Positions 10,239 to 21,200 of a stretch of 64,000 nt of DNA are shown in pieces. The stretch lies in NCBI GenBank assembly GCA_030068145.1, contig JAPJBO010000835.1, positions 37,000 through 100,999 of the forward strand, in the 5' to 3' direction. The translations under genes were made by a program, and so were the position numbers. The notes beneath the pieces were generated by a model. That model was given only the letters and a program-made list of their open reading frames with translations, searched no databases and had not been told where the DNA came from. The stretch is from Diplonema papillatum. Taxonomy: Eukaryota > Euglenozoa > Diplonemea > Diplonemida > Diplonemidae. The number at the start of each line of letters is the position of its first letter. The first letter of the stretch is position 1.

Positions 10239-10445
10239 CTAGAGTTAAAGTTCGCTTGAAATTCCGGGGTTGTTGTAGGGTCTCCGTGTGACCGTTGATA
10301 AATGGGTTCTCTTAGAGCAAGAAAGGGGCTACATGGTTACGGGTTGTATATTTGGTGTACACTTTCGTTATGGGTTATGGCCAGGCATGTCCGGGACTGT
10401 TTGTGACCGACACCAAGTGCATTCCTTTGAGGAGTGTAGTCTTGG
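10239..10445 (+). repeat. Rep-B dispersed repeat, full copy
   Basis: A ~205-bp dispersed element. It starts with AGAGTTAAAGTTCGCTTGAA, continues through GGTCTCCGTGTGACCGTTG and AGCAAGAAAGG, and ends with GAGGAGTGTAGTCTTGGGCC. Full-length relatives lie at 40155-40362 (minus) and 53010-53218 (plus), and a partial one at 46258-46400. Shorter 5' pieces occur at 8691, 9704, 11214, 11813, 13009 and 51770. Several copies follow a TTTTAGAGT junction. It is probably a small non-autonomous retroposon; no coding potential. Confidence 0.65.
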
Positions 10446-10468
10446 GCCCCCCACTCTCTGTCGGAATG

Positions 10469-10479
10469 CACCCACTAAC

Positions 10480-10523
<44 letters not shown>

Positions 10524-10732
10524 TTACCCTACTGGTGGTGGGAGAGCCCATCGGGCCAGCGCATTCCGACAGCAATACGGGGTAGTACGAGAGGAACTCC
10601 CGTTTCTAGTCCCTGGTATCTACGGTTGTTCGATCGGAAAATGCCGTGATGCTACAACTGGATGGATTATGGCTGAACGCCTCTAAGCCAGAACCCAGTC
10701 TAGAGGAATGCGTGAGATACTCAGGGCACCGT
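10469..10732 (+). rRNA. LSU rRNA 3'-domain fragment (pseudogene), intron 2 of gene A
   Basis: Starts at CACCCACTAACAGGGAACGT, runs through GAGCTGGGTTTAGACCGTCG and the sarcin-ricin core AGTACGAGAGGAAC, and ends near CAGTCTAGAGGAATGCG. It joins directly to a second fragment that begins further 5' in the rRNA, so the two pieces are in permuted order. It sits antisense within an intron of GH31 gene A. Confidence 0.8.
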
Positions 10733-10842
10733 GATGCAAGCGTTCACAGCGACGTTGCTTTTTGATCCTTCTGATGTCGGCTCTTCCTAACCTAGACAAG
10801 CAGAATTGTCTAAGGGCTGGATTGTTCACCCACTAACAGGGG

Positions 10843-10878
<36 letters not shown>

Positions 10879-11003
10879 CTGATGGAGAGAGAGCCCATCG
10901 GGCCAGCGCATTCCGACAGCAATACGGGGTAGTACGAGAGGAACTCCCGTTTCTAGTCCCTGGTATCTACGGTTGTTCGATCGGACAGTGCCGTGATGCT
11001 ATG
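10733..11003 (+). rRNA. LSU rRNA domain V-VI fragment (pseudogene), permuted partner
   Basis: Begins with GCAAGCGTTCACAGCGACGT, equivalent to the conserved sequence near the peptidyl-transferase region. It continues through GATGTCGGCTCTTCCTAAC and GGATTGTTCACCCACTAAC into the same 3' domain as the previous fragment. Relative to the other copies it lacks about 11 bases between GAGACAGGTT and ACTGATGG. That deletion in a universally conserved segment marks it as a pseudogene. Confidence 0.8.
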
Positions 11004-11538
11004 CGAGGTGCTGTTCATCAGTCACAGAGACACGTCCAGTGCGCTGGTCCGCACCGGACTCTGCTGGGCTTTTTGCGCGCGCAAGAGGCTGGCTGTCAAG
11101 TCGAAGCTGTCGGCGAGATGGATCATTTGATTTTCCAGCTGTGTGCGTGCGTTGGATACATTTGCAAGAGTGGACGCTCTGCATGAAGCCCCGTTTAGAC
11201 GGGTTCCCTACTTTTTAGAGTTACAGTTCGCTTGAGAATGGGTTCTTTTATTTTTAAAGCTAATACGTGCTGCATACATGGTGCCAACTTGCGGCGAGGC
11301 AGACCCTCGTGAAGTGGTGAAAAAAAAAAATCTACGCGCCGTGGTGCCATCCGAGGTAGTGTAATTATTTCCCCCTCAGCTTGTCGTCTGTGGGGCCGGG
11401 GCCAGTCAGCCTTCACTAGCATCAACGTTTGAGCACCTTGTGTGGCGTTTCAGTAGCGTATAGACTTGTTCCCTGGATGGAGTATTGCTTGTTTCCCGCG
11501 GCATGTCGGAGGCGAAAAGGGGAGATGAAAGACCACAC

Positions 11539-11690
11539 CGGAATCTTACCGCCGACGCTGGTGTAGTCGCGCAGGGCGTCCATGTAACGCTTGCTGTGCA
11601 TGAACAAGTACAGGTCCTCGTCGTCGACGTTTTTGAGCATCTTGCCGGAGGCGTCGGCCCACCAATCGTCTTCATCCAGGACTGGCACAC
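11539..11690 (-). CDS. GH31 gene A, exon 2: end of N-terminal domain
   Basis: This 152-bp exon follows an acceptor with a pyrimidine run ending CTGCAG. It encodes VPVLDEDDWWADASGK and then DLYLFMHSKRYMDALRDY and GGKIP. This matches the GH31 segment that links the N-domain to the barrel (a DW block, then D-L-Y-x-F with an H, then GKIP). The donor is CCG followed by GTGTGG, in phase 0. The beginning of this exon, with its acceptor, has been copied several times into the upstream intron (see 12110-13328). Confidence 0.85.
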
Positions 11691-13390
11691 CTGCAGGGGG
11701 GGTGCAAAATTGATCGATCATGTGCCACTGAAATCAACAGTTGGACCCGTTCCTCCGTGGGCTGGTTCCCGATTCGAGTTGGCAGACACACGATGGTGTG
11801 CTTTGGCCTTTTTTTAGAGTTATAGTTCGCTTGAGAATCCGGGATTTTAGAGTCTCCGGGTGACCTTCTTCGAAAGGGTTCTTTTAAAGCTAGTACGTAC
11901 TGGCTGGGTTTGGGGGGGCATGCATGGCTTCTTTCGTGAACACTTTACTTGCTTGCTTTTTCGTTGAACACTTGAACGCCTACCCCAGTTGTGTCTGCGG
12001 AAGACCGTGTTAGCTTTCTTTTCACGGCAGGTTCCAACGATGCCAACTTTCTTTTTCGTATAGGCATGTTCACGTCGTGGTATGTAATTACAAAGAAAAA
12101 GACAATCGACCCACCAATCGTCTTCATCCAGGACTGGCAAACCCGCAGGGGGGGGTGCAAAATTGATCGAGCATGTGCCACTGAAATCAACAGTTGGACC
12201 CGCTCCTCCGCGGGCTGGTTCCCGATTCGAGTAGGCAGACACACCATTCCTTTTTCAGTTGATGTTGTTCGTCCGCTACGTAGTTCATCAGTGCAAGCCC
12301 CAACGACTCCGGACATGTTCCCCATGGGTGTGTGCCACAACTATTCATGTGCGGACTCTCCTCTTTGCTGCACTCGCTACATGTCGTATTTACTGACGAT
12401 CAGTCGCAGTGACCAACGCTCGTCATGGTGCGAATTGGCCCATTTTCTTGTTGAACGCCTACGCCAGTTGTGTCTGCGGAAGACCCTGCTAGCTTTCTTT
12501 ACATGGCAGGTTCCAACGCTGCCAACTTTCATCCAGGACTGGCACACCTGCAGGGGGTGTGCAAAAACTGATCGATCATGTGCCACTGAAATCAACAGTT
12601 GGACCCGTTCCTCCGCGGGCTGGTTCCCGATTTGAGTTGTTCGTCCGCTACGTAGTTCATCAGTGCAAGCCCCAACGACTCCGGACATGTTCCCCATGGT
12701 GTGTGCCACGACTATTCATGTGTGGACTCTCCACTTTGCTGCACTCGCTACATGTCGTATTTACTGACGATCAGTCGCAGTGACCAACGTTCGTCATGGT
12801 GCGAATTGGCCAGGGAAGACCCTGTTAGCTTTCTTTACATGGCAGGTTCCAACGCTGCCAACTCTCATCCAGGACTGGCACACCTGCATGGGGTGTGCAA
12901 AAACTGATCGATCATGTGCCACTGAAATCAACAGTTGGACCCGTTCCTCCGTGGGCTGGTTCCCGATTCGAGTTGGCAGACACACGATGGTGTGCTTTGG
13001 CCTTTTTTTAGAGGTATAGTTCGCTTGAGAATCCGGGATTTTAGAGTCTCCGGGTGACCTTCTTCGAAAGGGTTCTTTTAAAGCTAGTACGTACGGGCTG
13101 GGTTTGGGGGGGCATGCATGGCTTCTTTCGTGAACACTTTACTTGCTTGCTTTTTAGTTGAACACTACCCCCGGTACAACCCAGTTGTGTCTGCGGAAGA
13201 CCACGGTAGCTTTCTTTTGACGGCAGGTTCTAACGATGCCAACTTATTTTTTCGTATAGGCATGTTCACGTCGGTATGTTGTTCCAAAGAATCGACCCAC
13301 CAATCGTCTTCATCCAGGACTGGCACACCCGCGGGGGGGGATGGATGTTGCTTGCCGAGGACTGCTTCCCGATCCGAGTTGGCAGATGGT
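11662..13390 (-). repeat. Serial duplications of exon 2 start plus acceptor in intron 1 of gene A
   Basis: The first bases of exon 2 together with the acceptor and ~90 bp of flanking intron are repeated upstream. Exon-derived parts lie at 12110-12141, 12530-12548, 12864-12882 and 13294-13328. Each copy is followed on the plus strand by GTGCCACTGAAATCAACAGT or its decayed form. Two acceptors have lost the CTGCAG form (CCGCAG, CCGCGG). Larger duplications overlap these, for example 11813-12180 with 13009-13345, and 12270-12450 with 12640-12810. None contains a complete exon 2, so they are pseudo-exons. Confidence 0.8.
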
Positions 13391-13925
13391 GTGAAGTAAC
13401 GTTCTTTTTGCGTTTGCCAGTAGTAACTGCTTCTTTACAGAGCGTACATGTTACAGCTAAAAAAAAGGAACGTTCGCGTGCAGGTTCAATCGCACAAACA
13501 AATACTGGGCGCTCGTGCCGAAACAGATTGAAGGGGGTTGCTAAGATGTTCGTGGACCTGAAGGAAACGTTCGACTGGACCCCGGTGGCTGTCAAAACCT
13601 TTACGTGTTTGTTGACCCCTACTGTTCGACGCATCATGCCTCCTCGAAGATATTTTTGTATAAGTACCTGCTTTGTGCCTGTTGCGAAAGATCAAAGGAG
13701 GTAAACGTGCTGAAGCCCACACGAAACACAGGTAAATCTGGGCTTAGTGGCGCGCGTAAGCCTTCAACAAAAAAGACCCACTTTGTAGTTGTGCTGGTTT
13801 CTCCCCCTCTAGCCCTCCTTCGAAAATGAGCCTGAGGCAGTCCCTCGAGTATTTTTCAGTCCCCGACCAACCCTAGTGGGTATTTATCGATTATTCGACC
13901 CGTCCCTTTAAAGCTATGAACGAAC

Positions 13926-14472
13926 CTGTTTCGTCGAAGAGCGCCCAGCCGCTGGTGGAGATGAGCCCGTACTCGCAGTGCGCGGGGGCCAAGTCGTCGC
14001 ACGCAAGCGAGATGTTCATCCGGTCGTCGAGCGTCCGGAACGTCCCCCGCAGGTTGCCTTCGTCCTTCCGGCTCGTGTCGCCGTGGGACCACGGCTGGAA
14101 CGTCGAGCTGCCCACAGGCTCCGCCTTCATCGTTTTCGCAGTGGAGAAGTCGCCCGTCCCCTGCTCGTAGGTGAACTTGAAGTACGCCGTCTGAATGGTG
14201 ATGCCCGTCGCGGTGGCGTTGCTTGTGAACTGCGGGACTTCCACCATCCGGTTCACGAAGGCAAGCGACGGCCTGTCTTCGAACTTGCCGTCGGCGTCGT
14301 ACTCCATGCGGAGCAGCGAGTCCGTCAGGACGGTGAACCTCGCCTTGCCCACCGTCTTCATCGCGTTCGCCGACGCCTGCGAGTTGTAGTCGAGGAGCTC
14401 ATACTTCGTCGTCGTCGCTGCTGCAAGAGCCGCGAAGCCCAACGCCACGGCAAAGCGCCGCGAAGTAGCCAT
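13926..14472 (-). CDS. GH31 gene A, exon 1: signal peptide and N-terminal beta domain
   Basis: Starts at ATG in the context GGGGAAACCATGG. The first ~20 residues (MATSRRFAVALGFAALAAAT) form a signal peptide, so the enzyme is likely secreted or vacuolar. Residues 20-182 have the pattern of the GH31 N-terminal beta-sandwich and end with GLISTSGWALFDETG, which matches the family block just before the domain boundary. The exon ends with ACAG followed by GTTCGT, in phase 1. The length is 547 bp, identical to exon 1 of gene B. About 240 bp (14161-14401) is almost base-identical to gene B, while the end of the exon is much more diverged. Confidence 0.85.
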
Positions 14473-14555
14473 GGTTTCCCCTGCAAAGGCCTTTTTCAGT
14501 TGGTTCTTTGTCTAAGTCGGTATTTTCGGTAGGATGTGGAAGCAGTGACCTCTTC

Positions 14556-17216
14556 GTGACTCTGCTCAACGTGTAAGCAGCTAACTCTGTTCAATGTGCA
14601 CTCTGTCGATGTGCAAGCAGTGACTCTGCTCGATGTGCACTCTGCCGACGTGTAAGCAAGTGACTCTGCTCAATGTGCACTCTGTCGACGTGCAAGCAGT
14701 GACTCTGCTCGATGTGCAAGCAGTGACTCTGCTCGATGTGCAAGCAGTGACTCTGCTCGATGTGCAAGCAGTGACTCTGCTCGATGTGCACTCTGCCGAC
14801 GTGTAAGCAAGTGACTCTGCTCAATGTGCACTCTGTCGACGTGCAAGCAGTGACTCTGTCGATGTGCAAGCAGTGACTCTGCTCGATGTGCAAGCAGTGA
14901 CTCTGCTCAATGTGCACTCTGTCGACGTGCAAGCAGTGACTCTGCTCGATGTGCAAGCAGTGACTCTGCTCGATGTGCACTCTGCCGACGTGTAAGCAAG
15001 TGACTCTGCTCAATGTGCACTCTGTCGACGTGCAAGCAGTGACTCTGCTCGATGTGCAAGCAGTGACTCTGCTCGATGTGCAAGCAGTGACTCTGCTCGA
15101 TGTGCAAGCAGTGACTCTGCTCGATGTGCAAGCAGTGACTCTGCTCGATGTGCAAGCAGTGACTCTGCTCGATGTGCAAGCAGTGACTCTGCTCGATGTG
15201 CAAGCAGTGACTCTGCTCGATGTGCACTCTGCCGACGTGTAAGCAAGTGACTCTGCTCAATGTGCACTCTGTCGACGTGCAAGCAGTGACTCTGCTCGAT
15301 GTGCAAGCAGTGACTCTGCTCGATGTGCACTCTGCCGACGTGCAAGCAGTGACTCTGCTCGATGTGCAAGCAGTGACTCTGCTCGATGTGCAAGCAGTGA
15401 CTCTGCTCGATGTGCAAGCAGTGACTCTGCTCGATGTGCAAGCAGTGACTCTGCTCGATGTGCAAGCAGTGACTCTGCTCGATGTGCAAGCAGTGACTCT
15501 GCTCGATGTGCAAGCAGTGACTCTGCTCGATGTGCAAGCAGTGACTCTGCTCGATGTGCAAGCAGTGACTCTGCTCGATGTGCACTCTGCCGACGTGTAA
15601 GCAAGTGACTCTGCTCAATGTGCACTCTGTCGACGTGCAAGCAGTGACTCTGTCGACGTGCAAGCAGTGACTCTGCTCGATGTGCAACCAGTGACTCTGC
15701 TCGATGTGCAACCAGTGACTCTGCTCGATGTGCAAGCAGTGACTCTGCTCGATGTGCACTCTGCCGACGTGCAAGCAGTGACTCTGCTCGATGTGCACTC
15801 TGCCGACGTGTAAGCAGTGACTCTGCTCGATGTGCAAGCAGTGACTCTGCTCGATGTGCAAGCAGTGACTCTGCTCGATGTGCAAGCAGTGACTCTGCTC
15901 GATGTGCAAGCAGTGACTCTGCTCGATGTGCAAGCAGTGACTCTGCTCGATGTGCAAGCAGTGACTCTGCTCGATGTGCAAGCAGTGACTCTGCTCGATG
16001 TGCAAGCAGTGACTCTGCTCGATGTGCAAGCAGTGACTCTGCTCGATGTGCAAGCAGTGACTCTGCTCGATGTGCAAGCAGTGACTCTGCTCGATGTGCA
16101 AGCAGTGACTCTGCTCGATGTGCAAGCAGTGACTCTGCTCGATGTGCAAGCAGTGACTCTGCTCGATGTGCACTCTGCCGACGTGTAAGCAAGTGACTCT
16201 GCTCAATGTGCACTCTGTCGACGTGCAAGCAGTGACTCTGTCGACGTGCAAGCAGTGACTCTGCTCGATGTGCAACCAGTGACTCTGCTCGATGTGCAAC
16301 CAGTGACTCTGCTCGATGTGCAAGCAGTGACTCTGCTCGATGTGCACTCTGCCGACGTGCAAGCAGTGACTCTGCTCGATGTGCACTCTGCCGACGTGTA
16401 AGCAGTGACTCTGCTCGATGTGCAAGCAGTGACTCTGCTCGATGTGCAAGCAGTGACTCTGCTCGATGTGCAAGCAGTGACTCTGCTCGATGTGCAAGCA
16501 GTGACTCTGCTCGATGTGCAAGCAGTGACTCTGCTCGATGTGCAAGCAGTGACTCTGCTCGATGTGCAAGCAGTGACTCTGCTCGATGTGCAAGCAGTGA
16601 CTCTGCTCGATGTGCACTCTGCCGACGTGTAAGCAAGTGACTCTGCTCAATGTGCACTCTGTCGACGTGCAAGCAGTGACTCTGTCGACGTGCAAGCAGT
16701 GACTCTGCTCGATGTGCAACCAGTGACTCTGCTCGATGTGCAAGCAGTGACTCTGCTCGATGTGCAAGCAGTGACTCTGCTCGATGTGCACTCTGCCGAC
16801 GTGCAAGCAGTGACTCTGCTCGATGTGCACTCTGCCGACGTGTAAGCAAGTGACTCTGCTCAATGTGCACTCTGTCGACGTGCAAGCAGTGACTCTGTCG
16901 ACGTGCAAGCAGTGACTCTGCTCGATGTGCAACCAGTGACTCTGCTCGATGTGCAAGCAGTGACTCTGCTCGATGTGCAAGCAGTGACTCTGCTCGATGT
17001 GCACTCTGCCGACGTGCAAGCAGTGACTCTGCTCGATGTGCACTCTGCCGACGTGTAAGCAAGTGGCTCTGCTCAATGTGCACTCTGTCGACGTGCAAGC
17101 AGTGACTCTGCTCGATGTGCAAGCAGTGACTCTGCTCGATGTGCAAGCAGTGACTCTGCTCGATGTGCAAGCAGTGACTCTGCTCGATGTGCACTCTGCT
17201 CGACGTGCAAGCAGTG
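14556..17216. repeat. 2.66-kb minisatellite of a 24-bp unit
   Basis: About 110 tandem copies of a 24-bp unit containing GTGACTCTGCTCGATGTG. Spacer variants (CACTCTGCCGACGTG, CACTCTGTCGACGTG) recur in blocks; one compound block repeats about 588 bp apart (near 15603 and 16191). Because 24 is a multiple of three, minus-strand frames of 783 and 667 codons stay open. They have no domain and break at the flanks, so they are not called as genes. The array starts only ~85 bp upstream of the gene A start codon and so occupies its probable promoter side. Confidence 0.9.
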
Positions 17217-19378
17217 AGGCCCCATGGGCATGCTCCCCTAATACGTGTTCCCATTTGCAATCGCTGATCTGCGCGCGAGAAAGAGCAAGAGAAAGAATGG
17301 GAAGTTTCGTGGGTTGGGGGCTAAGGCAATGGTGTAAAAAAAAAAAGAAAAAAATGCGCAAATCGCAGTTGGGCGAGAAACATTCCCCCCAAAAGATGAA
17401 GCGGAGAGGTGCGCGGCGGTTGGCCGCGTGGCGGGAGGCAGAGATTTAGTTGTTTTCCTGGCAGTATGTCGTGGATTGGAGAAGGTAGTAAGTTCGTGTA
17501 TCCGACGATCCCGTGGGACGTACAGAATGGGCGTCTTTCGACCTCTTGTTTGTTTTGTGAGGTAGGCTTTTTCTTTCTGTGTTTCCGGCGAAATTCACAC
17601 AGTTGGGAGCGTTCTTTTTTCGTTCTCAGAGGGCACACTTCTTTTCCTACGATCTTCACCCAACCGTTCATTGCAGCTGAACCTGTCCGACGACAACGAA
17701 GACAAGACGGCAAGACTTCACAGGTGTACCCGGGACTGGAGTCGGAGAGGGTTGCTGTTTCTCTTCGGGATAGCTAAGAGAGTCGTGAGGTACTGGCAAC
17801 ACCAGAGGCAGCGAAGAGAAGTAGCCTCGACGTGCTTCAGCACGTTCTAAGAAGCGTCTATCCCCGTCAGTTAGCACAATTGTATCCCTGTCCGTGAACT
17901 CAATCGTTGGACGAGCAATGAATGATGCCTAACCCTGATGGTCGATGAGCACGATTGTTGGACACGTCTGGTGCCAGCACCGGACTTAACATAAATGGAG
18001 GAATGCCGGAAACGAGGACACGCACAAGTTCGGAACAATTCGCTGCTCACGTCGGGCGGTCGCATCCCCCCTAGAATTGTGTGCACTCTCCCTGGAAAGG
18101 GATACTCTCCTCCTCGCCCGGTGCGCAAGCGAGGAGGTGAATATACGGTGTTTTTCTCGAATTAGCGGGGGGGTAATAACCGTCCGTGTGCAAGGTGTCA
18201 GTTCTAGCATTAAGCATATGAGCCCACCCGACGGCACCCCTTAAGTGGGCGTCGTTTTCGGTTCCCAGCGGTACCCACAAATTCTTGAGAAGATGCTCGG
18301 TCCTAAGTCTGGACCCCCAGCAGTGTTTTTTGGGGGTTTCGGAGAACAAGTTTTTAGCGTCAAAGTTCGCGTTTGCATGAGTTTTCCAGCTGAAACACGG
18401 CGAAAAAAGCCCTCGCATCTTTTTTTTTGTGTCCCAAATTGCCTTCACTGTAGCTTGCCTACATGGCCTTCCCTATTACAGAGAATCTTGGCAGTTCCCA
18501 GGCGCAAAGTTCTTTAGCTGGGTGACCGAGTGACCGAGCCACGAGATAAAGGACCGAAAAAAACGGGAGTCGTCAGAAACCAAAACCTAAGACCAACCAC
18601 TCAGGTGGGCCTAAAACGCTCCGAAAATCCAGGAAAAGTGGTCGGATGCTCGTTTCGGTGGAATAATGGCTGCTGGCTGTGATACATGCAGCAGTCGTGG
18701 TTAACCCTTTAATAGTGCGTTGCTCAGGGTAGTCGAAGGCCTGACAATCACACTAATGCAACAAATTTACGACCCTTTAACGGACGGGGACATATTCACT
18801 GTGCTTCCAGAGTAAAGACACGTCAAAAAGGAACGATGGTTGCTGCTGTGAAGAGATGTGCTGCGAAGCCTTTGCAAGGAGCACAAATTCCCATTGTGGA
18901 GTCGTAAAACTGTCGAGTTCGACCCATCGATTCCCGAGAAGGCTTTCTGCGCCTTGGACAACCTCCGTCCGTAAGGGATTTAATCGGTCGTGACAACACG
19001 GGAGCAGGTACAGGCGTTTAGCGCTTTCGTCACAACCCGGGAGCCTGTTCTGCAGCACCGTCACGAGTTGGTCCGATTGTTGGTGCAGAAACAGAACAGG
19101 CACCGGAGCACGAGCGTTTGTTTGTGCACCTTAACATGTGTTCTGATTAAACCGCTGCCACGCTCTTAGACTGTATATTTTTTTTAGCTGTAACGAGCAC
19201 TGTCTCCAGGGAAGCAGCAATTTCTGCAAAAAAGGGAAATGAAAAACAGCTAAGCCAGTCAATCCCACCAGTTCCAGGAGATAGGGTTCGCTGGCTTAAC
19301 AGCTCAGCAGATATGCGGCAGTATGCGAAAACGGTACAAAAAAAAAGAATGGGCGTGGGTTTGTTTGTAACGTGTCGG
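17217..19378. other. No firm gene; one possible short minus-strand frame
   Basis: Mostly unassigned sequence. A minus-strand frame at 18777-19103 (108 codons, MPVLFLHQQSDQLVTV at its start) has a more protein-like composition than its neighbours. It matches no family I recognise and lacks supporting context. A piece at 18940-18985 (GAAGGCTTTCTGCGC) recurs at 52917-52970, so this stretch contains dispersed repeat sequence. Confidence 0.35.
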
Positions 19379-19678
19379 AAGAAATACTCGACGTAGCTGC
19401 TTCGACTCCGAATGGAAGGGGGGAAATATAGAGGTAAGGGGCAAATACAATACAAACACAATCTGATTTGTTCTTCGCTTACACCACCGTGTGTTGTTTT
19501 CTCACTCAGGACTTTTGACCTGTTGTGTTTGTGTGATTTGTCGTGTAGGGGTAGACCCGCATGACCTCACGTCCGTTCAACACGTGGTTCGGTAGTTACA
19601 GCACTTTGGATCCCTTCTGTTCTTTGTCGGGCAGCATCGTCGAGCATTTCCTTTCAAGCTGGCGCTTATGTGAAAAAA
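19379..19678 (+). repeat. Rep-A dispersed repeat, long copy
   Basis: The most complete plus-strand copy of Rep-A. It runs from AATACTCGACGTAGCTGCTT through ACACAATCTGATTTG, GTTTTCTCACTCAGGACTTT and CACGTGGTTCGG to CTGGCGCTTATGTGAAAAAA. It defines the start of the left half of the large direct duplication. Confidence 0.65.
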
Positions 19679-19959
19679 CGAGCAACAACTTGGCCCAGCG
19701 GGTCCTCCTGAGACCTGCACGGAGCCCAATCGAACCAATACAGCCCGTGTGCCCTGTTTCTCCCACCCACCGCGAGGGACGGAGGGTGGTGAAGGTCGCC
19801 ATGCAAATTTGAACACACCCAACAGCGCCGTGGGCAACTGTTCCTTTTTTCGGGTCCTGCGCGTCCGCAGCGCACCGCTGTGCCGCGGGTCAATGCTACA
19901 GATACAACGCCAGTGGTTCTCGCGGTGCTCGCCTGCCTGCCCGCGGGCCCATCGACACC

Positions 19960-20160
19960 ATGCCAGCAACGAAGGCGGACAACGGCAAGGTCGAGCGGGG
20001 CCTGTGGGAGGACGAGATCCGTGTGCTGAGGCAACTGACGCGGGAGCCCATGCTTCTGTCGCACGAGAGGCACCCGGCCCCGCCGAGCCTGGACATCACA
20101 GAATGCGACCTGGCGGCGATGGTGCGAAGCGGCGGCGGGATGGGCGTGCAACTAGAACGA
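19960..20160 (+). CDS. Possible coding exon, hypothetical protein
   Basis: From ATG at 19960 (context GACACCATGCC) about 65 codons have strong G/C bias at third positions. The predicted protein is charged and not repetitive (MPATKADNGKVERGLWEDEI, then LRQLTREPMLLSHER and LDITECDLAAMV). The frame stays open to 20352, but the bias fades after about 20155, suggesting a donor site near there. No family is recognised, and it could be a captured fragment of a gene located elsewhere. The antisense frame is less gene-like. Confidence 0.35.
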
Positions 20161-21039
20161 CGTTCCGTTGGTTCCGGTTGGCAGAACAAGCGCAGACCTT
20201 TCGAATCCGGTGGAGGGAGTCTGACGCGCCGCCGTGCACATCGAAGCGCACCTCGTGTGCAGTTGCACGCGTGTAGAATCACCAGCCTTGAGCTGTGGAC
20301 ACAGTACGGTGTTCCTACATTATTCCATGATGGCAAGCACGCTCGTCACTGAGCCGGTCCACCCCCGGCTGATGGACTGTGAGCCATTCGGGGGGAGTGC
20401 ACAGCCATGATAATGGAATGATGCCCGAAGCCGAGCCCGACATCATCATCATACGGCGTCAAGCACCACCTTAAAGGGATGTCTTCGGTTTTTGGTGCCT
20501 TTGACGGCCTTGACAGGTCAGCGAACTCCGCAGGCACCGGTATCGTATGCTTCCCTGCGCCCCCACGTCTACAAGACTCGCTTGGCGGCAGCCTCAACGA
20601 GAATGCCGGCAGCTCGGTCTGTGTTCCACGCAAACCACGCTAAAGCTGGTGCGGGATGTTTAGCAGCGGCTGCCAAACAATCCCGTGACACCGCGCAATG
20701 TGGCACAACGCTCTTTTTGGTTTATTCGATTGCTTTTGATGGGGGCGGGAGAAGAGCTTTTGTGTGTGGGGATGGGGGACAAACATGGAAAGATGCCAAA
20801 AAAAAAAAAGGGGGGGGTGCAGGGAGTGTCGGCAGAAAGATTCTGCCAAAGTACGATGCCGTGCACGTGCGGGGGGTATGCGAATTGTAACCAACAATCT
20901 CTAAACCCAGACAACCGGAGTCCTCTGCTCTGAAGAATGCTTCTGTGGGTCCTCCTTGTGCACACGTTTTACAGCAATCTCTAAACCCAGACAACCGGAG
21001 TACTCTGCTCTGAAGAATGCCTCCGTGGGTCTACCTTGT

Positions 21040-21200
21040 GCACACGGTGAGGTCCAGCTTCAGAAGCTGGAGGTAAAGAAAGTGTGCCTCCCAAAGGTCG
21101 GGTGTGCTATAACCAAAACGCGTATAAATGCACATCCGAAACGCGGGTGTGACACCCGCTTTGTAACACCTCCAGCTTTAACTCCTGCTTCTGCGGCGTG
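21040..21200 (+). repeat. Rep-C related unit
   Basis: Carries the CAGCTTCAGAAGCTGGAG self-complementary motif and a degenerate CACCCG...CGGGTG hairpin pair (ATCCGAAACGCGGGTGTGAC). Single divergent Rep-C unit. Confidence 0.5.

Larger units (their letters stand above)
6326..14472 (-). other. GH31 gene A (whole span, at least four exons)
   Basis: This secreted GH31-type alpha-glycosidase gene reads from 14472 down to about 6326. The coding exons are 13926-14472, 11539-11690, 8883-9684 and 6326-7794. They join in frame (phases 1, 0, 1) to about 990 codons, and every junction has GT-AG ends on the minus strand. Order of the protein: signal peptide, N-terminal beta-sandwich (exons 1-2), (beta/alpha)8 catalytic domain (exon 3 into exon 4), C-terminal beta domains, then a Cys-rich PAN-like tail. 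The family hydrolyses, or transfers, alpha-linked sugars; the substrate cannot be read from sequence. Introns are 2235, 1854 and 1088 bp and hold repeats, rRNA fragments and duplicated splice sites. Gene B (40957-52648) is a paralogue with the same exon map. Confidence 0.85.

Noticed and set aside
14556-17216. CRISPR-like appearance of regular direct repeats
   Set aside because: Units are contiguous with no unique spacers, and the genome is eukaryotic with introns. This is a minisatellite.
15010-17361. Minus-strand frames of 783 and 667 codons (HIEQSHCL-type repeats)
   Set aside because: They arise from a 24-bp minisatellite whose length is a multiple of three. No domain or signal is seen, and the frame is open in more than one register.
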